From Psychromarinibacter sediminicola (GTDB lineage Bacteria > Pseudomonadota > Alphaproteobacteria > Rhodobacterales > Rhodobacteraceae): a stretch of DNA of 64,000 nt. The notes under the pieces are model-generated. The model was not told where the DNA came from. It saw only the letters and a program-made list of their open reading frames with translations, and searched no databases. Location of the stretch: positions 62,001-126,000 of the forward strand of contig NZ_JARGYC010000002.1 in assembly GCF_029168335.1 (NCBI RefSeq). The letters are read 5' to 3'. Both the position numbers and the translations under genes were made by a program. This document shows positions 1-7,637 of this stretch, piece after piece; position 1 is the stretch's first letter; the number at the start of each line of letters is the position of its first letter.

Positions 1-474
1 GAGATCAACCAGGCGATCGCGGCGGGCGGGTCCGAAGCGGCGATCATCGACCGGTTCGTCCGGATCTTCGCGCGCTATGCCGACGAATCCTATATCGCGG
101 CCTATGCGATGGGCCCGGCCGCGCGGCAGGCGAGCGCGGCGCAGCGGCAGGCCTTCAGCCAGGCGTTCCGCAGCTACATCACCGCCAAATACGGCCGCCG
201 CTTCCGCGAGTTCGTGGGCGGCACGGTGACGGTCAGCCGGTCGAAGGCGGTGAAGACTTGGGTCGAGGTCTATGCGCAGGTGAACCTGCCGGGCGAGGCG
301 CCCTTCGCCGTGACCTTCTATGTCTCGGACCGGACCGGGCAGCCGCTGTTCTTCAACATCGCCGTGGAAGGCGTGAGCATGCTGCTGCAGGAGCGCGAGG
401 AGATCGGCGCGATGCTGGATCAGAACCGCGGCAATATCGACGCGGTGATCGCGCAGCTGCGCCAGGCGACCTGA
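1..474 (+). CDS. mlaC: MlaC-family phospholipid-binding ABC transporter protein (3' part)
   Basis: The reading frame is open from base 1, so the gene begins left of the window; about 157 C-terminal residues are present. The sequence has the MlaC/Ttg2D pattern: a helical stretch with YADESYIAAYAMG, then QRQAFSQAFRSYITAKYGRRF, then strands ending in a helical tail. MlaC proteins are soluble periplasmic carriers that shuttle phospholipids between the outer-membrane MlaA complex and the inner-membrane MlaFEDB ABC transporter. The signal peptide is outside the window. The gene converges on the penicillin-binding protein gene, with hairpins between them. Family assignment is good; partner genes cannot be seen. 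Confidence 0.82.
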   Translation, partial: EINQAIAAGGSEAAIIDRFVRIFARYADESYIAAYAMGPAARQASAAQRQAFSQAFRSYITAKYGRRFREFVGGTVTVSRSKAVKTWVEVYAQVNLPGEAPFAVTFYVSDRTGQPLFFNIAVEGVSMLLQEREEIGAMLDQNRGNIDAVIAQLRQAT

Positions 475-512
475 GCCGGCGCGTTTCCCGACATGACATG
501 ACGGGCCGCCGT

Positions 513-529
513 CCCGGCCAGCGGCCGGG
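513..529. terminator. Hairpin between convergent mlaC and PBP genes, left copy
   Basis: CCCGGCC (513-519), loop AGC, GGCCGGG (523-529); a G-U and a G-C pair can extend the stem outward. It has no U-tract, so it is a weak intrinsic terminator or an mRNA 3'-end stabiliser. It lies in the left unit of the 87-bp duplication. Confidence 0.5.
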
Positions 530-599
530 GCGGGCTCAGCGGTTCGGCGCCCCGAGGATCGAATCGAGCACGTCGTTGATCACCATGACGGGCCGCCGT

Positions 600-616
600 C
601 CCGGCCAGCGGCCGGG
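600..616. terminator. Hairpin between convergent mlaC and PBP genes, right copy
   Basis: Identical to the hairpin at 513-529 because it is the second copy in the 87-bp duplication. It lies 6 bases beyond the stop codon of the penicillin-binding protein gene. Confidence 0.5.
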
Positions 617-622
617 GCGGGC

Positions 623-2848
623 TCAGCGGTTCGGCGCCCCGAGGATCGAATCGAGCACGTCGTTGATCACGCGGTCGGCCATCGTGTCGCCGCGGCCGCT
701 GTCCTGCTGCGGCGGCGGGGCGGTCGGCACCGGGTCGGGCGCGTTGCGGGGCGGCATCTGGCCCGGGTCGATCATCGGCAGCGGGCGCACCGGCAGCTCG
801 GCATGGACCCGGCCCATCACCTCGCCCCAGATCTCCGCCGGCAGGCCGCCGCCGGTCACGCCGGTCAAGGGCGTGTTGTCGTCATACCCCATCCAGACGC
901 CGGCCACGTAGTCGGCCGTGAAGCCCAGGAACCAGGCGTCGCGGGCCGCCTGGGTCGTGCCGGTCTTGCCCGCCGCTTCGCGGTCCGGCAGCCGGGCGCG
1001 GCCGCCGGTGCCGCGCTCCACCACCTGGCTCATCATGTAGATCAGTTGCCGCGCGGCGCTCTCCGAGATCACCCGCTCGCCCATGCCGCCGGCCTGGTCC
1101 ATCAAGGGCGCGTCGTCGCCGATCAGGTGCAGTTCCAGAAGGCCATAGGGCGTGACCGACGAGCCGCCGTTCAGGATGCCGGCATAGGCGCCCGTCATCT
1201 CCAGCAGCGTCGATTCCGAGGTGCCCAGCGCCAGCGCCGGGCCGGCGGCGAGGTCGGAGACGATGCCGAAATCCTCGGCGACGTGGCGCACCTTGTCGCG
1301 GCCGACGGCCTCGGAGACGCGGACGGCGGGGACGTTCAGAGAATGGGTCAGCGCCTCGGTCAGCGTCACCTCGCCCTTGTAGTCGCGCGAGTAGTTCTTG
1401 GGCGACCACGGTCCGGAGCCCGGCACGTTGATGGTCAGCGGCGCGTCCATGACGGTGTCGTCATAGCGCCAGCCGAGCTCCAGCGCGGTGGCGTAGACGA
1501 AGGGCTTGAAGGCGCTGCCGGTCTGGCGTTTCGCCATGATCGCGCGGTTGAACTGCCCCGCGACCCCCTTGAAGCGGCGGCCGCCCACCATCGCGCGCAC
1601 CGCGCCGTCGGCGGACATCACCACGATGGCGGCCTGGACCTTCGAGCCTTCCTTCAGTTTCGCCTCGAACACGGCGGCGAGCGCCTCTTCGGCGGCGGTC
1701 TGGATGCTCTGGTCGAAAGTGGTGCGGATGACCACGTCCTCGGTCGTCTCGCGGGTCAGGAAGCCGGGGCCCGCATCCATCACCCAGTCGGCGAAATAGC
1801 CGCCGGCGCGCGCCTCGGCCGCCGCCGACAGCTCGGCCGGCGCGCCGGAGGCATGGGCGTATTCGGCATCGGTCAGGTAGCCCTGGTCGTGCATCAGCGA
1901 CAGCACCACGCCGGCGCGGTCCTGCGCGCGTTCCAGGCTGGCGGTGGGGGCGTAGCGGCTGGGCGCGGTCAGGAGCCCCGCCAGCATCGCCGCCTCGGGC
2001 GCGTTCACCTCGGCCGCCGACTTGCCGAAATAGCGCTGCGCCGCCGCCTCGAAGCCATGCGCGCCGGCGCCGAGATAGGCGCGGTTGAGATAGATCGTCA
2101 GGATGTCGTTCTTGGAATACTTCGCCTCCAGCGCGAAAGCGTAGGGCATCTCCTTGATCTTGCGCCAGAGCGTGCCGCGCCGGCAGTCGGTCTCGTATTC
2201 GGCCTGCGTCTCCCAGGTGTCGGGGTCGTAGGGCACGCCCAGGCACAATAGCTTGGCCACCTGCTGGGTGATCGTGCTGCCGCCGTGGCCGGAGAACGGG
2301 CTGCGCCCCTCGGCCAGGTTGATGCGGATGGCGCCGGCGATGCCGCGCGGGCTGACGCCGAAATGGCGGTAGAATCGCTTGTCCTCGGTGGCGATGACGG
2401 CGTTCTTCAGCACCGGCGCGACCGTCGCGGCGTCGATCTGGCCGCCGAACTGCTCGCCCCGCCAGGCGAAGACGTCGCCGTTCCGGTCCAGAAGGGTGAC
2501 GGAGCCGCGGGTGCGGCCGTCCAGAAGCTCGGTCAGCGGCGGAAGCTGGGTGTAGAAGTACCACGAGGCCAGCCCGACCATCAACGCGACCACGGCGGTG
2601 CCGGCCAGCATCGTCCGCCAGATCAGCCGGAACACGAAGGCGAAGATGCCGCGGAAGAAGCCGCCGATGCCGCCGCGACGGGTCCGCCGGGACGTCGGCC
2701 GCCGGCCGCGCGCGGTGCGGGCGGTCTTTGCCTTGGCGCCAGGGGTCGATTTGGCGCGCGGCGGCGCCTTGCCCTTGCGGGTCTTCGGCTTCGCCCGCGG
2801 CCGTTTGTCGGCCACCAGGGGCGGCCGCTTGCGTCCGGTCCCGCTCAT
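623..2848 (-). CDS. Class A penicillin-binding protein (PBP1-type, transglycosylase/transpeptidase)
   Basis: A 741-residue bifunctional peptidoglycan synthase. A Lys/Arg-rich cytoplasmic tail (1-60) precedes one membrane anchor (about 62-98). The GT51 transglycosylase domain shows EDKRFYRHFG with catalytic Glu155, and GHGGSTITQQ at about 187-196. The transpeptidase domain carries all three penicilloyl-serine motifs: SAFK (nucleophile Ser445), SLN (503-505) and KTGTT (628-632). It polymerises lipid II glycan chains and cross-links the peptides on the periplasmic face. The C-terminus is Pro-rich and ends inside the 87-bp duplication, so the last 15 codons occur twice. Upstream lies a 265-bp region divergent to glnK. 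Confidence 0.93.
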   Translation of the reverse strand: MSGTGRKRPPLVADKRPRAKPKTRKGKAPPRAKSTPGAKAKTARTARGRRPTSRRTRRGGIGGFFRGIFAFVFRLIWRTMLAGTAVVALMVGLASWYFYTQLPPLTELLDGRTRGSVTLLDRNGDVFAWRGEQFGGQIDAATVAPVLKNAVIATEDKRFYRHFGVSPRGIAGAIRINLAEGRSPFSGHGGSTITQQVAKLLCLGVPYDPDTWETQAEYETDCRRGTLWRKIKEMPYAFALEAKYSKNDILTIYLNRAYLGAGAHGFEAAAQRYFGKSAAEVNAPEAAMLAGLLTAPSRYAPTASLERAQDRAGVVLSLMHDQGYLTDAEYAHASGAPAELSAAAEARAGGYFADWVMDAGPGFLTRETTEDVVIRTTFDQSIQTAAEEALAAVFEAKLKEGSKVQAAIVVMSADGAVRAMVGGRRFKGVAGQFNRAIMAKRQTGSAFKPFVYATALELGWRYDDTVMDAPLTINVPGSGPWSPKNYSRDYKGEVTLTEALTHSLNVPAVRVSEAVGRDKVRHVAEDFGIVSDLAAGPALALGTSESTLLEMTGAYAGILNGGSSVTPYGLLELHLIGDDAPLMDQAGGMGERVISESAARQLIYMMSQVVERGTGGRARLPDREAAGKTGTTQAARDAWFLGFTADYVAGVWMGYDDNTPLTGVTGGGLPAEIWGEVMGRVHAELPVRPLPMIDPGQMPPRNAPDPVPTAPPPQQDSGRGDTMADRVINDVLDSILGAPNR

Positions 2849-2946
2849 GAAACGATCTGCTACTCGATTGCCGTAGTTTTCGGAAGGATACAGGGGACGG
2901 ACGGCTTTGTGGAGGCGTCAGAGTCGGCAACCACGGCTTTTTCATC

Positions 2947-2993
2947 TGCACAAAAAATAGTCATGCCGCACAATCTGTGCAAAAATTGTGCAA
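2947..2993. promoter_or_regulatory. Palindromic TGCACAA/TTGTGCA cluster upstream of glnK-amtB (possible nitrogen-control operator)
   Basis: TGCACAA at 2947-2953 faces TTGTGCA at 2986-2992. Between them lies a perfect GCACA-ATC-TGTGC palindrome (2968-2980), and TGTGCAA is directly repeated 11 bp apart (2976, 2987), one helical turn. NtrC sites are built from TGCAC/GTGCA half-sites, although the usual spacing is longer than here. I see no convincing -24/-12 sigma-54 promoter; Rhodobacter capsulatus NtrC is known to act without RpoN. The 2849-3113 stretch is the only regulatory space for glnK and the divergent PBP gene. Confidence 0.45.
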
Positions 2994-3113
2994 TCCTGCC
3001 TGTCGCATCAGCGCGAATTGCCGGTCCTCGCATTGTCACCCCGGGTCGCCCCGCGCTTTGTGAGCGGCATGGAATCCTCGCAGGGGCACCTGCCAATCGG
3101 AAGGGTGAAATCA

Positions 3114-3452
3114 GTGAAACTCATCATCGCAGCAATCAAGCCGTTCAAGCTGGAGGAGGTGCGCGAGGCGCTCACCGCCATCGGCGTGCGCGGCATGATG
3201 GTCACGGAGATCAAGGGCTTCGGCTCTCAGTCCGGGCATACAGAAATCTACCGCGGCGCGGAATACGCCGTGAACTTCGTGCCGAAGGTCAAGCTGGAGA
3301 TCGCGGTGCCGGCCTCGATGGCCGACCAGGTCGTCGAGACGATCCAGAGCACCGCCAAGACCGAGAAGATCGGCGACGGCAAGATCTTTGTCCTGGACCT
3401 GCAGTCGGCCGTGCGCGTGCGCACCGGCGAAACCAACGAAGACGCGCTGTAA
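3114..3452 (+). CDS. glnK: Nitrogen regulatory PII protein GlnK
   Basis: 112 residues, the standard PII length, from the GTG at 3114, which has a purine-rich RBS (GGAAGGG) about 8 bases upstream; a further in-frame GTG sits at 3105. The T-loop contains the uridylylation site Tyr51 in YRGAEYAV, and the C-terminal region has the nucleotide-binding segment KIGDGKIFV. PII proteins sense ATP/ADP and 2-oxoglutarate and are modified by GlnD. Direct linkage to amtB, 28 bases downstream, supports GlnK, which blocks the AmtB channel when ammonium rises, rather than GlnB. Confidence 0.95.
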   Translation: MKLIIAAIKPFKLEEVREALTAIGVRGMMVTEIKGFGSQSGHTEIYRGAEYAVNFVPKVKLEIAVPASMADQVVETIQSTAKTEKIGDGKIFVLDLQSAVRVRTGETNEDAL

Positions 3453-3480
3453 GGCGGCGCCAGAGAGGGGATTTATCCGA

Positions 3481-4836
3481 ATGAAACTCACCAAGACACT
3501 TCCCGTCGTCGCCGCGCTGATCGCGCTTCCGACGCTGGGCCTCGCGCAGGAGGAGGGTCCGGTCGCGGGCACCGACGCCTCCAGCGACTCGATCTTCATC
3601 TTCAACTCGCTGCTGTTCCTGATCGGCGGCTTCCTGGTCATGTGGATGGCCGCGGGCTTCGCCATGCTGGAGGCCGGTCTGGTCCGGTCGAAGAACGTGG
3701 CGATGCAGCTGACCAAGAACATCTCGCTGTTCTCGATCGCGGGCGTCGCCTATTACATCGTCGGCTACAACCTGATGTACCCGCTGGGCAACTGGTCGAT
3801 CGGCACGGACGAGACCGGCGGCTATCTGGGTGCCTTCGGCGTCGCGGTGCTGGAAGCCGTGGGCGTGGGCCGCGAGGCGGCGGACGACTATGGCTATGCC
3901 TCCACCGGCTCCGACTTCTTCTTCCAGCTGATGTTCTGCGCCACCACCGCCTCGATCGTCTCGGGCACGCTGGCCGAGCGCATCAAGCTGTGGCCGTTTC
4001 TGTTCTTCACCGTCCTGCTGACGGCGTTCATCTACCCGATCCAGGCGAGCTGGAAGTGGGGCGGCGGGTTCCTGGATACGCAGTATGGCTTCCAGGACTT
4101 CGCGGGCTCGACCGTCGTGCACTCGGTCGGCGGCTGGGCGGCGCTCGCCGGGGCCCTGATCCTGGGCCCGCGGATCGGCAAATACGCCAAGGACGGCAAG
4201 GTCACGCCGATGCTGGGCTCGAACCTGCCGCTGGCGACGCTGGGCACGTTCATCCTGTGGCTAGGCTGGTTCGGCTTTAACGGCGGCTCGCAGCTGGCCA
4301 TGGGCACCGTGGGCGACGTCGCCGACGTGTCGCGCATCTTCTCCAACACCAACACCGCCGCGGCCGGCGGCGCCCTCGCGGCGCTGATCCTGACGCAGGT
4401 GATGTACAAGAAGGTCGACCTGACCATGGTGCTGAACGGTGCGCTGGCCGGTCTGGTGTCGATCACCGCCGAGCCGCTGACCCCGACCCTGGGCGCGGCG
4501 ACGCTGATCGGGGCCGTGGGCGGCGTGATCGTGGTCTTCACCGTGCCGCTTCTGGACAAGCTGAAGATCGACGACGTGGTCGGCGCGATCCCGGTTCACC
4601 TGTTCGCCGGTATCTGGGGCACGCTGGCGGTCGTCCTGACGAACCCGGCGGCCACGATCGGCGGTCAGCTGATCTCGATCATCATCGTCGGCGTGTTCGT
4701 CTTCGTCGTCTCCGGCATCGTGTGGTTCATCCTGAAGGCCATCATGGGCATCCGGGTGAGCGAAGAAGAAGAGATCACCGGCCTCGACATGGGCGAGCTG
4801 GGCATGGAGGCCTATCCGGAGTTCTCGAAAGGCTGA
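3481..4836 (+). CDS. amtB: Ammonium transporter AmtB
   Basis: 451 residues. A cleavable signal peptide (about 1-21, ending GLAQ) precedes 11 predicted membrane helices of the Amt/Rh fold. The two pore histidines are visible in TVVHSVGGWAAL and IPVHLFAGIWG, and the conserved Asp of QDFAGSTVVH lies just before the first. The trimeric channel conducts NH4+/NH3 through the inner membrane and is gated by GlnK, encoded immediately upstream in the same transcript. The start is the ATG at 3481, preceded by AGAGAGGGG. A strong terminator follows at 4866. Confidence 0.96.
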   Translation: MKLTKTLPVVAALIALPTLGLAQEEGPVAGTDASSDSIFIFNSLLFLIGGFLVMWMAAGFAMLEAGLVRSKNVAMQLTKNISLFSIAGVAYYIVGYNLMYPLGNWSIGTDETGGYLGAFGVAVLEAVGVGREAADDYGYASTGSDFFFQLMFCATTASIVSGTLAERIKLWPFLFFTVLLTAFIYPIQASWKWGGGFLDTQYGFQDFAGSTVVHSVGGWAALAGALILGPRIGKYAKDGKVTPMLGSNLPLATLGTFILWLGWFGFNGGSQLAMGTVGDVADVSRIFSNTNTAAAGGALAALILTQVMYKKVDLTMVLNGALAGLVSITAEPLTPTLGAATLIGAVGGVIVVFTVPLLDKLKIDDVVGAIPVHLFAGIWGTLAVVLTNPAATIGGQLISIIIVGVFVFVVSGIVWFILKAIMGIRVSEEEEITGLDMGELGMEAYPEFSKG

Positions 4837-4865
4837 CCTCCCTTCCTGTCAGTCCGAGACAGACT

Positions 4866-4892
4866 GCCCGGGCGTTCGCGCCCGGGCTTTTT
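4866..4892 (+). terminator. Rho-independent terminator of glnK-amtB
   Basis: A perfect 9-bp stem GCCCGGGCG (4866-4874) / CGCCCGGGC (4879-4887), with TTCG tetraloop, is followed at once by TTTTT. It lies 29 bases after the amtB stop. Confidence 0.93.
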
Positions 4893-4923
4893 CGTTGGGG
4901 CGAATGGCGTAGATGGAGCCGAA

Positions 4924-5030
4924 CAAAACCTTTCAGAAGATTTTGCGAGTCAGGATTTTCCAGAAAATCCTGCTTCTTCAAATCCTTCTAGAAGGATTTG
5001 CTCGGCACGATCTTCTAGAAGATCGTGCCG
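4924..5030. repeat. Regular array of four TTC(Y)AGAA-centred palindromes
   Basis: Four palindromes in a row: 4924-4945 (22 bp, imperfect), 4951-4972 (9-bp arms, CCAG loop), 4979-5000 (22 bp, perfect) and 5003-5030 (28 bp, perfect). Their centres lie at 4934.5, 4961.5, 4989.5 and 5016.5, so spacing is 27, 28 and 27 bp. The cores are TTCAGAA, TTCCAGAA, TTCTAGAA and TTCTAGAA, while the arms differ between units. The block is much richer in A+T than its surroundings and fills the gap between the amtB terminator and the rhodanese stop codon. Function unknown. Confidence 0.9.
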
Positions 5031-5043
5031 CCCGCCGCCGGCG

Positions 5044-5424
5044 CTATTTGCCCGCCACCCGCTTCGGAGCGCCGGTGGACATGTCGGTGCCGACATAGGG
5101 CTTGCCGGACTGTTTCCAGGCGCCGAAGCCGCCCTCCATATGCGTCACCGGCTGCACGCCCTTTTCGGCGCAGCCGTTGGCGACCTTGCCGGAGCGCGCG
5201 CCGGAGCCGCAGTAGATCACGATGCGCTTGCCCTGCTGCGAGGGCAGCTTGTCGGCCTGGAAGAACGGCATGGGCAAGAGCAGCGCGCCCTCGATATGCT
5301 CGAACATGTACTCCTGCGGCGTGCGCACGTCGATCAGGACGATCTCGCCCTTGGAATAGGCGTCCCAGACCTCGTCGGGGGTCCAGGTCTCGACGGTGGC
5401 GTCGCCCACTGTCTCGGTCTTCAT
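5044..5424 (-). CDS. Single-domain rhodanese-like sulfurtransferase
   Basis: 126 residues forming one rhodanese domain: LIDVRTPQEYMFEHIEGALLLP, then the active-site loop CGSGARSG with the persulfide-carrying Cys at about residue 72. No signal peptide, so it is likely cytoplasmic. Start ATG with GAAGGAGG upstream. It lies 12 bases behind the persulfide-dioxygenase-like gene and is probably co-transcribed with it from the promoter at about 6360. Rhodaneses of this type pass sulfane sulfur between persulfides and thiols, which suits a hydrogen-sulfide/persulfide detoxification operon. Confidence 0.9.
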   Translation of the reverse strand: MKTETVGDATVETWTPDEVWDAYSKGEIVLIDVRTPQEYMFEHIEGALLLPMPFFQADKLPSQQGKRIVIYCGSGARSGKVANGCAEKGVQPVTHMEGGFGAWKQSGKPYVGTDMSTGAPKRVAGK

Positions 5425-5436
5425 CGCAAGCCTCCT

Positions 5437-6333
5437 TCAGAGCTTGTTCGCGGGGATCTTGAAATAGCTGTTGCCGTCCGCTTCCGGTTCCGGCAGGCGG
5501 CCGCCGCGCAGGTTAAACTGCAGGGCGTGCAGCATCCGGTCGGGCAGGCTCAGCGTCGCGTCGCGGTCGTCGCGCAGCTTGACGTAGTCCGCCTTGGACG
5601 TGCCGCCGCCGAGATGCTTGTTATGCGCCTTGTGCTCGGCCACCGTCGCCTCCCAGGCCGGATCCGTGCGGTCGCCGACAGGGGGATAATCGTGGCCGAT
5701 GAACAGCCGCGTCTCGTCGGGGAGCGACAGGATCTCCATCAGCGAGTCGTAGAGCTCCGACGAGGAGCCGCCGGGGAAGTCGGCGCGCGCGGTGCCGCTG
5801 TCGACATGCATGAAGGTGTCGTGGACGAAGGCGGCGTCGCCGATCACGTAGGTGATCGAGCCCAGCGTGTGGCCGGGCGACAGCATCACCTTCACGTCCA
5901 GCTCGCCCAGCTTGAACGTCTCGCCGTCCTCGAACAGGCGATCGAAGTCGCGGTCGGGGTCGAAGGCGCCCGGCGAGTGATAGATGTCTTCCCACAGCTT
6001 GCCGATCTCGCGCACCTGGGCGCCGATGGCGTTGGGCGCGCCGGTCCGGTCCTTCAGCCAGGCCGAGGCCATCAGGTGGTCGGCATGGGGGTGGGTGTCG
6101 AGCACCCATTCGACGGTCAGCCCCTCCGTCGCTACGAAGTCGAGCACCTCCTGCGGGCTGTCGGCGCGGGTGCGGGCATGCGCCGGATCGAAATCCATCA
6201 CGATGTCGATCAGCGCGGCCTTTTTGGTGGCCGGGTCGATGGCGACGTACTGGCAGCTGCCGGAGGCGGCGTCGTAGAAGCCGACCACGCGGGGCGAGCC
6301 GGGGCCGGTCGACGGGCTTTCACGGGTGAACAT
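5437..6333 (-). CDS. MBL-fold hydrolase, persulfide dioxygenase (ETHE1/BLH)-like
   Basis: 298 residues of metallo-beta-lactamase fold. The metal motif THPHADH occurs in VLDTHPHADHLMAS, followed by SPGHTLGS and the late IGHDYPP segment, an arrangement typical of the ETHE1-like persulfide dioxygenases, which oxidise glutathione persulfide to sulfite with one Fe(II). The start ATG (6331-6333) has a GGAG Shine-Dalgarno. Pairing with a rhodanese and an ATTC-N8-GAAT operator upstream strongly supports a sulfide/persulfide response role. A glyoxalase-II-like hydrolase is the main alternative. Confidence 0.85.
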   Translation of the reverse strand: MFTRESPSTGPGSPRVVGFYDAASGSCQYVAIDPATKKAALIDIVMDFDPAHARTRADSPQEVLDFVATEGLTVEWVLDTHPHADHLMASAWLKDRTGAPNAIGAQVREIGKLWEDIYHSPGAFDPDRDFDRLFEDGETFKLGELDVKVMLSPGHTLGSITYVIGDAAFVHDTFMHVDSGTARADFPGGSSSELYDSLMEILSLPDETRLFIGHDYPPVGDRTDPAWEATVAEHKAHNKHLGGGTSKADYVKLRDDRDATLSLPDRMLHALQFNLRGGRLPEPEADGNSYFKIPANKL

Positions 6334-6360
6334 GTGTCGTCTCCTTGTTCCGTTGGACCA

Positions 6361-6386
6361 ACACATATTCTGCGTTGAGAATGTGT
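6361..6386 (-). promoter_or_regulatory. BigR/SqrR-type operator and promoter of the persulfide dioxygenase-rhodanese operon
   Basis: ATTC (6367-6370), eight bases, GAAT (6379-6382), inside an outer ACACAT...ATGTGT inverted repeat (6361-6366, 6381-6386). ATTC-N8-GAAT is, as I recall, the core bound by the sulfide-sensing ArsR-family repressors SqrR/BigR. On the minus strand a TTTACA element and an AATATG/TATGTG element about 16 bp further down flank the palindrome, so repressor and RNA polymerase would compete. It ends 28 bases before the start codon. Confidence 0.72.
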
Positions 6387-6390
6387 AAAG

Positions 6391-6411
6391 GGGGGCCGGC
6401 GCACGGCCCCC
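6391..6411 (-). terminator. Probable terminator of the aminotransferase operon
   Basis: GGGGGCCG (6391-6398), loop of 5, CGGCCCCC (6404-6411); on the minus strand a short CTTT run follows. It lies between the aminotransferase stop (6432) and the operator of the next operon. Confidence 0.5.
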
Positions 6412-6431
6412 GGGACACGCCCTGCGCGGCG

Positions 6432-7616
6432 TCACACGCCGACGTCGACCATCGCCCTGGCCAGCAGCGGCACCGTGTCCTTGTTCAGACCGGCGACATT
6501 GATGCGGCTGTCGCCCACCATGTAGATGCCGTGCTTCTCGCGCATCTCGTCCACCTGCGCGGTGGTGGCGCCCAGCCGGCTGAACATGCCCCGGTGCTGG
6601 GCGATGAAACCGAAACGATCCGATCCGGTCAGCCTGCGCAGCTCCTCGGCCAGCTGTTCGCGCAGCGTCAGCATGCCGGTGCGCATGTCCTCCAGCTCGG
6701 CCATCCAGTCGGCGCGCAGCGCGTCGTCTGCCAGGATCATCGACACCAGCCGCGCGCCGTGATCCGGCGGAAACGAGAAGTTCTGCCGGTTGATGTGGTT
6801 GAGGGTGCCCTGCGCCACCGGGGTCTTCGACGCATCCTCCTGCACCGCCATCAGCACGCCGGCCCGCTCGCGGTAGATGCCGAAATTCTTGGAACAGCTC
6901 GCGGCGACCAGCGCCTCGGGGCAATTCGACACGATATGCCGCACGCCGGCGGCATCGGCGTCCAGCCCGTCGCCGAAGCCCTGATAGGCGATGTCCACCA
7001 TCGGCAGCGCGCCCTTGTCGTTCAGCAGCTCGGCCACGCGCTGGAACTCCGGCAGGGTCAGGTTGGCGCCCGTGGGGTTGTGGCAGCAGCCGTGCAGCAG
7101 CACCACGTCGCCCTTCGCCACGTCCTGCAGGTCCGACATCATCCCGTCGAAGTCGACGGCGCAGGTGGCATCGTCGAAATAGCGGTACTCGCGCATGGGC
7201 ACGCCCATGTGCTTCAGGATCGAGGTGTGGTTCGGCCAGGTCGGCTGCGACACCCAGACGGTCACGTCGGGGTTGGCCATCCGCGCCAGGTCGAACGCCT
7301 GCCGTACCGCGCCGGTGCCGCCCGGCGTCGCCGCCGCCGCCACGCGGTCGGCCGGCACCGCATCGCCCAGCACCAGGTCGCGCATACCGCCGGTAAAGCC
7401 CGGATCGCCCGCCAGCCCGGTATAGGACTTGGTCGTCTCCACTTCCCACAGCTGTTTCTCGGCCGTCTTGATCGCCCGCATGATCGGCGTCACGCCCTCG
7501 GGGGTCTTGTAGACGCCGACGCCCAGGTCGACCTTCACCTCGCGGGGGTCCTCCTTGAACATCTCCATCAGCATCAGGATCTTGTCCTTGGGCTGGGCCT
7601 TGAGGTCGTTCAGCAT
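6432..7616 (-). CDS. Class I aromatic/aspartate aminotransferase
   Basis: 394 residues of the fold-type I AspC/TyrB family (usual length about 395). N-terminal KVDLGVGVYKTPEG, the cofactor-region HGCCHNPTGANLT, and the PLP-lysine segment SCSKNFGIYRERAG are all present. It transfers amino groups between aspartate or aromatic amino acids and 2-oxoglutarate in the cytoplasm. It follows the GNAT and sseA genes on the same strand (21-base gap to the GNAT stop), so it may share their transcript. The substrate (Asp versus Tyr/Phe) cannot be settled from motifs. Confidence 0.9.
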   Translation of the reverse strand: MLNDLKAQPKDKILMLMEMFKEDPREVKVDLGVGVYKTPEGVTPIMRAIKTAEKQLWEVETTKSYTGLAGDPGFTGGMRDLVLGDAVPADRVAAAATPGGTGAVRQAFDLARMANPDVTVWVSQPTWPNHTSILKHMGVPMREYRYFDDATCAVDFDGMMSDLQDVAKGDVVLLHGCCHNPTGANLTLPEFQRVAELLNDKGALPMVDIAYQGFGDGLDADAAGVRHIVSNCPEALVAASCSKNFGIYRERAGVLMAVQEDASKTPVAQGTLNHINRQNFSFPPDHGARLVSMILADDALRADWMAELEDMRTGMLTLREQLAEELRRLTGSDRFGFIAQHRGMFSRLGATTAQVDEMREKHGIYMVGDSRINVAGLNKDTVPLLARAMVDVGV

Positions 7617-7637
7617 CGTATCGGCCTTTCGCTACGG

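Larger units (their letters stand above)
497..670. repeat. Perfect 87-bp tandem direct duplication
   Basis: Bases 497-583 and 584-670 are identical, copy against copy, and the match stops exactly at both ends (496/583 and 584/671 differ). Each unit holds the last 15 codons and stop of the penicillin-binding protein gene (minus strand) plus its downstream hairpin. Only the right-hand copy is joined to the gene; the left copy is a non-coding remnant. It is either a real recent slippage-type duplication or an assembly artefact at a contig join. Confidence 0.97.

Noticed and set aside
803-2251. Open frame antisense to the penicillin-binding protein gene
   Set aside because: High-GC shadow frame; the real gene has all catalytic motifs.
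2849-3113. Sigma-54 (-24/-12) promoter for glnK
   Set aside because: No GG-N10-GC pair with good flanks at a suitable distance was found.
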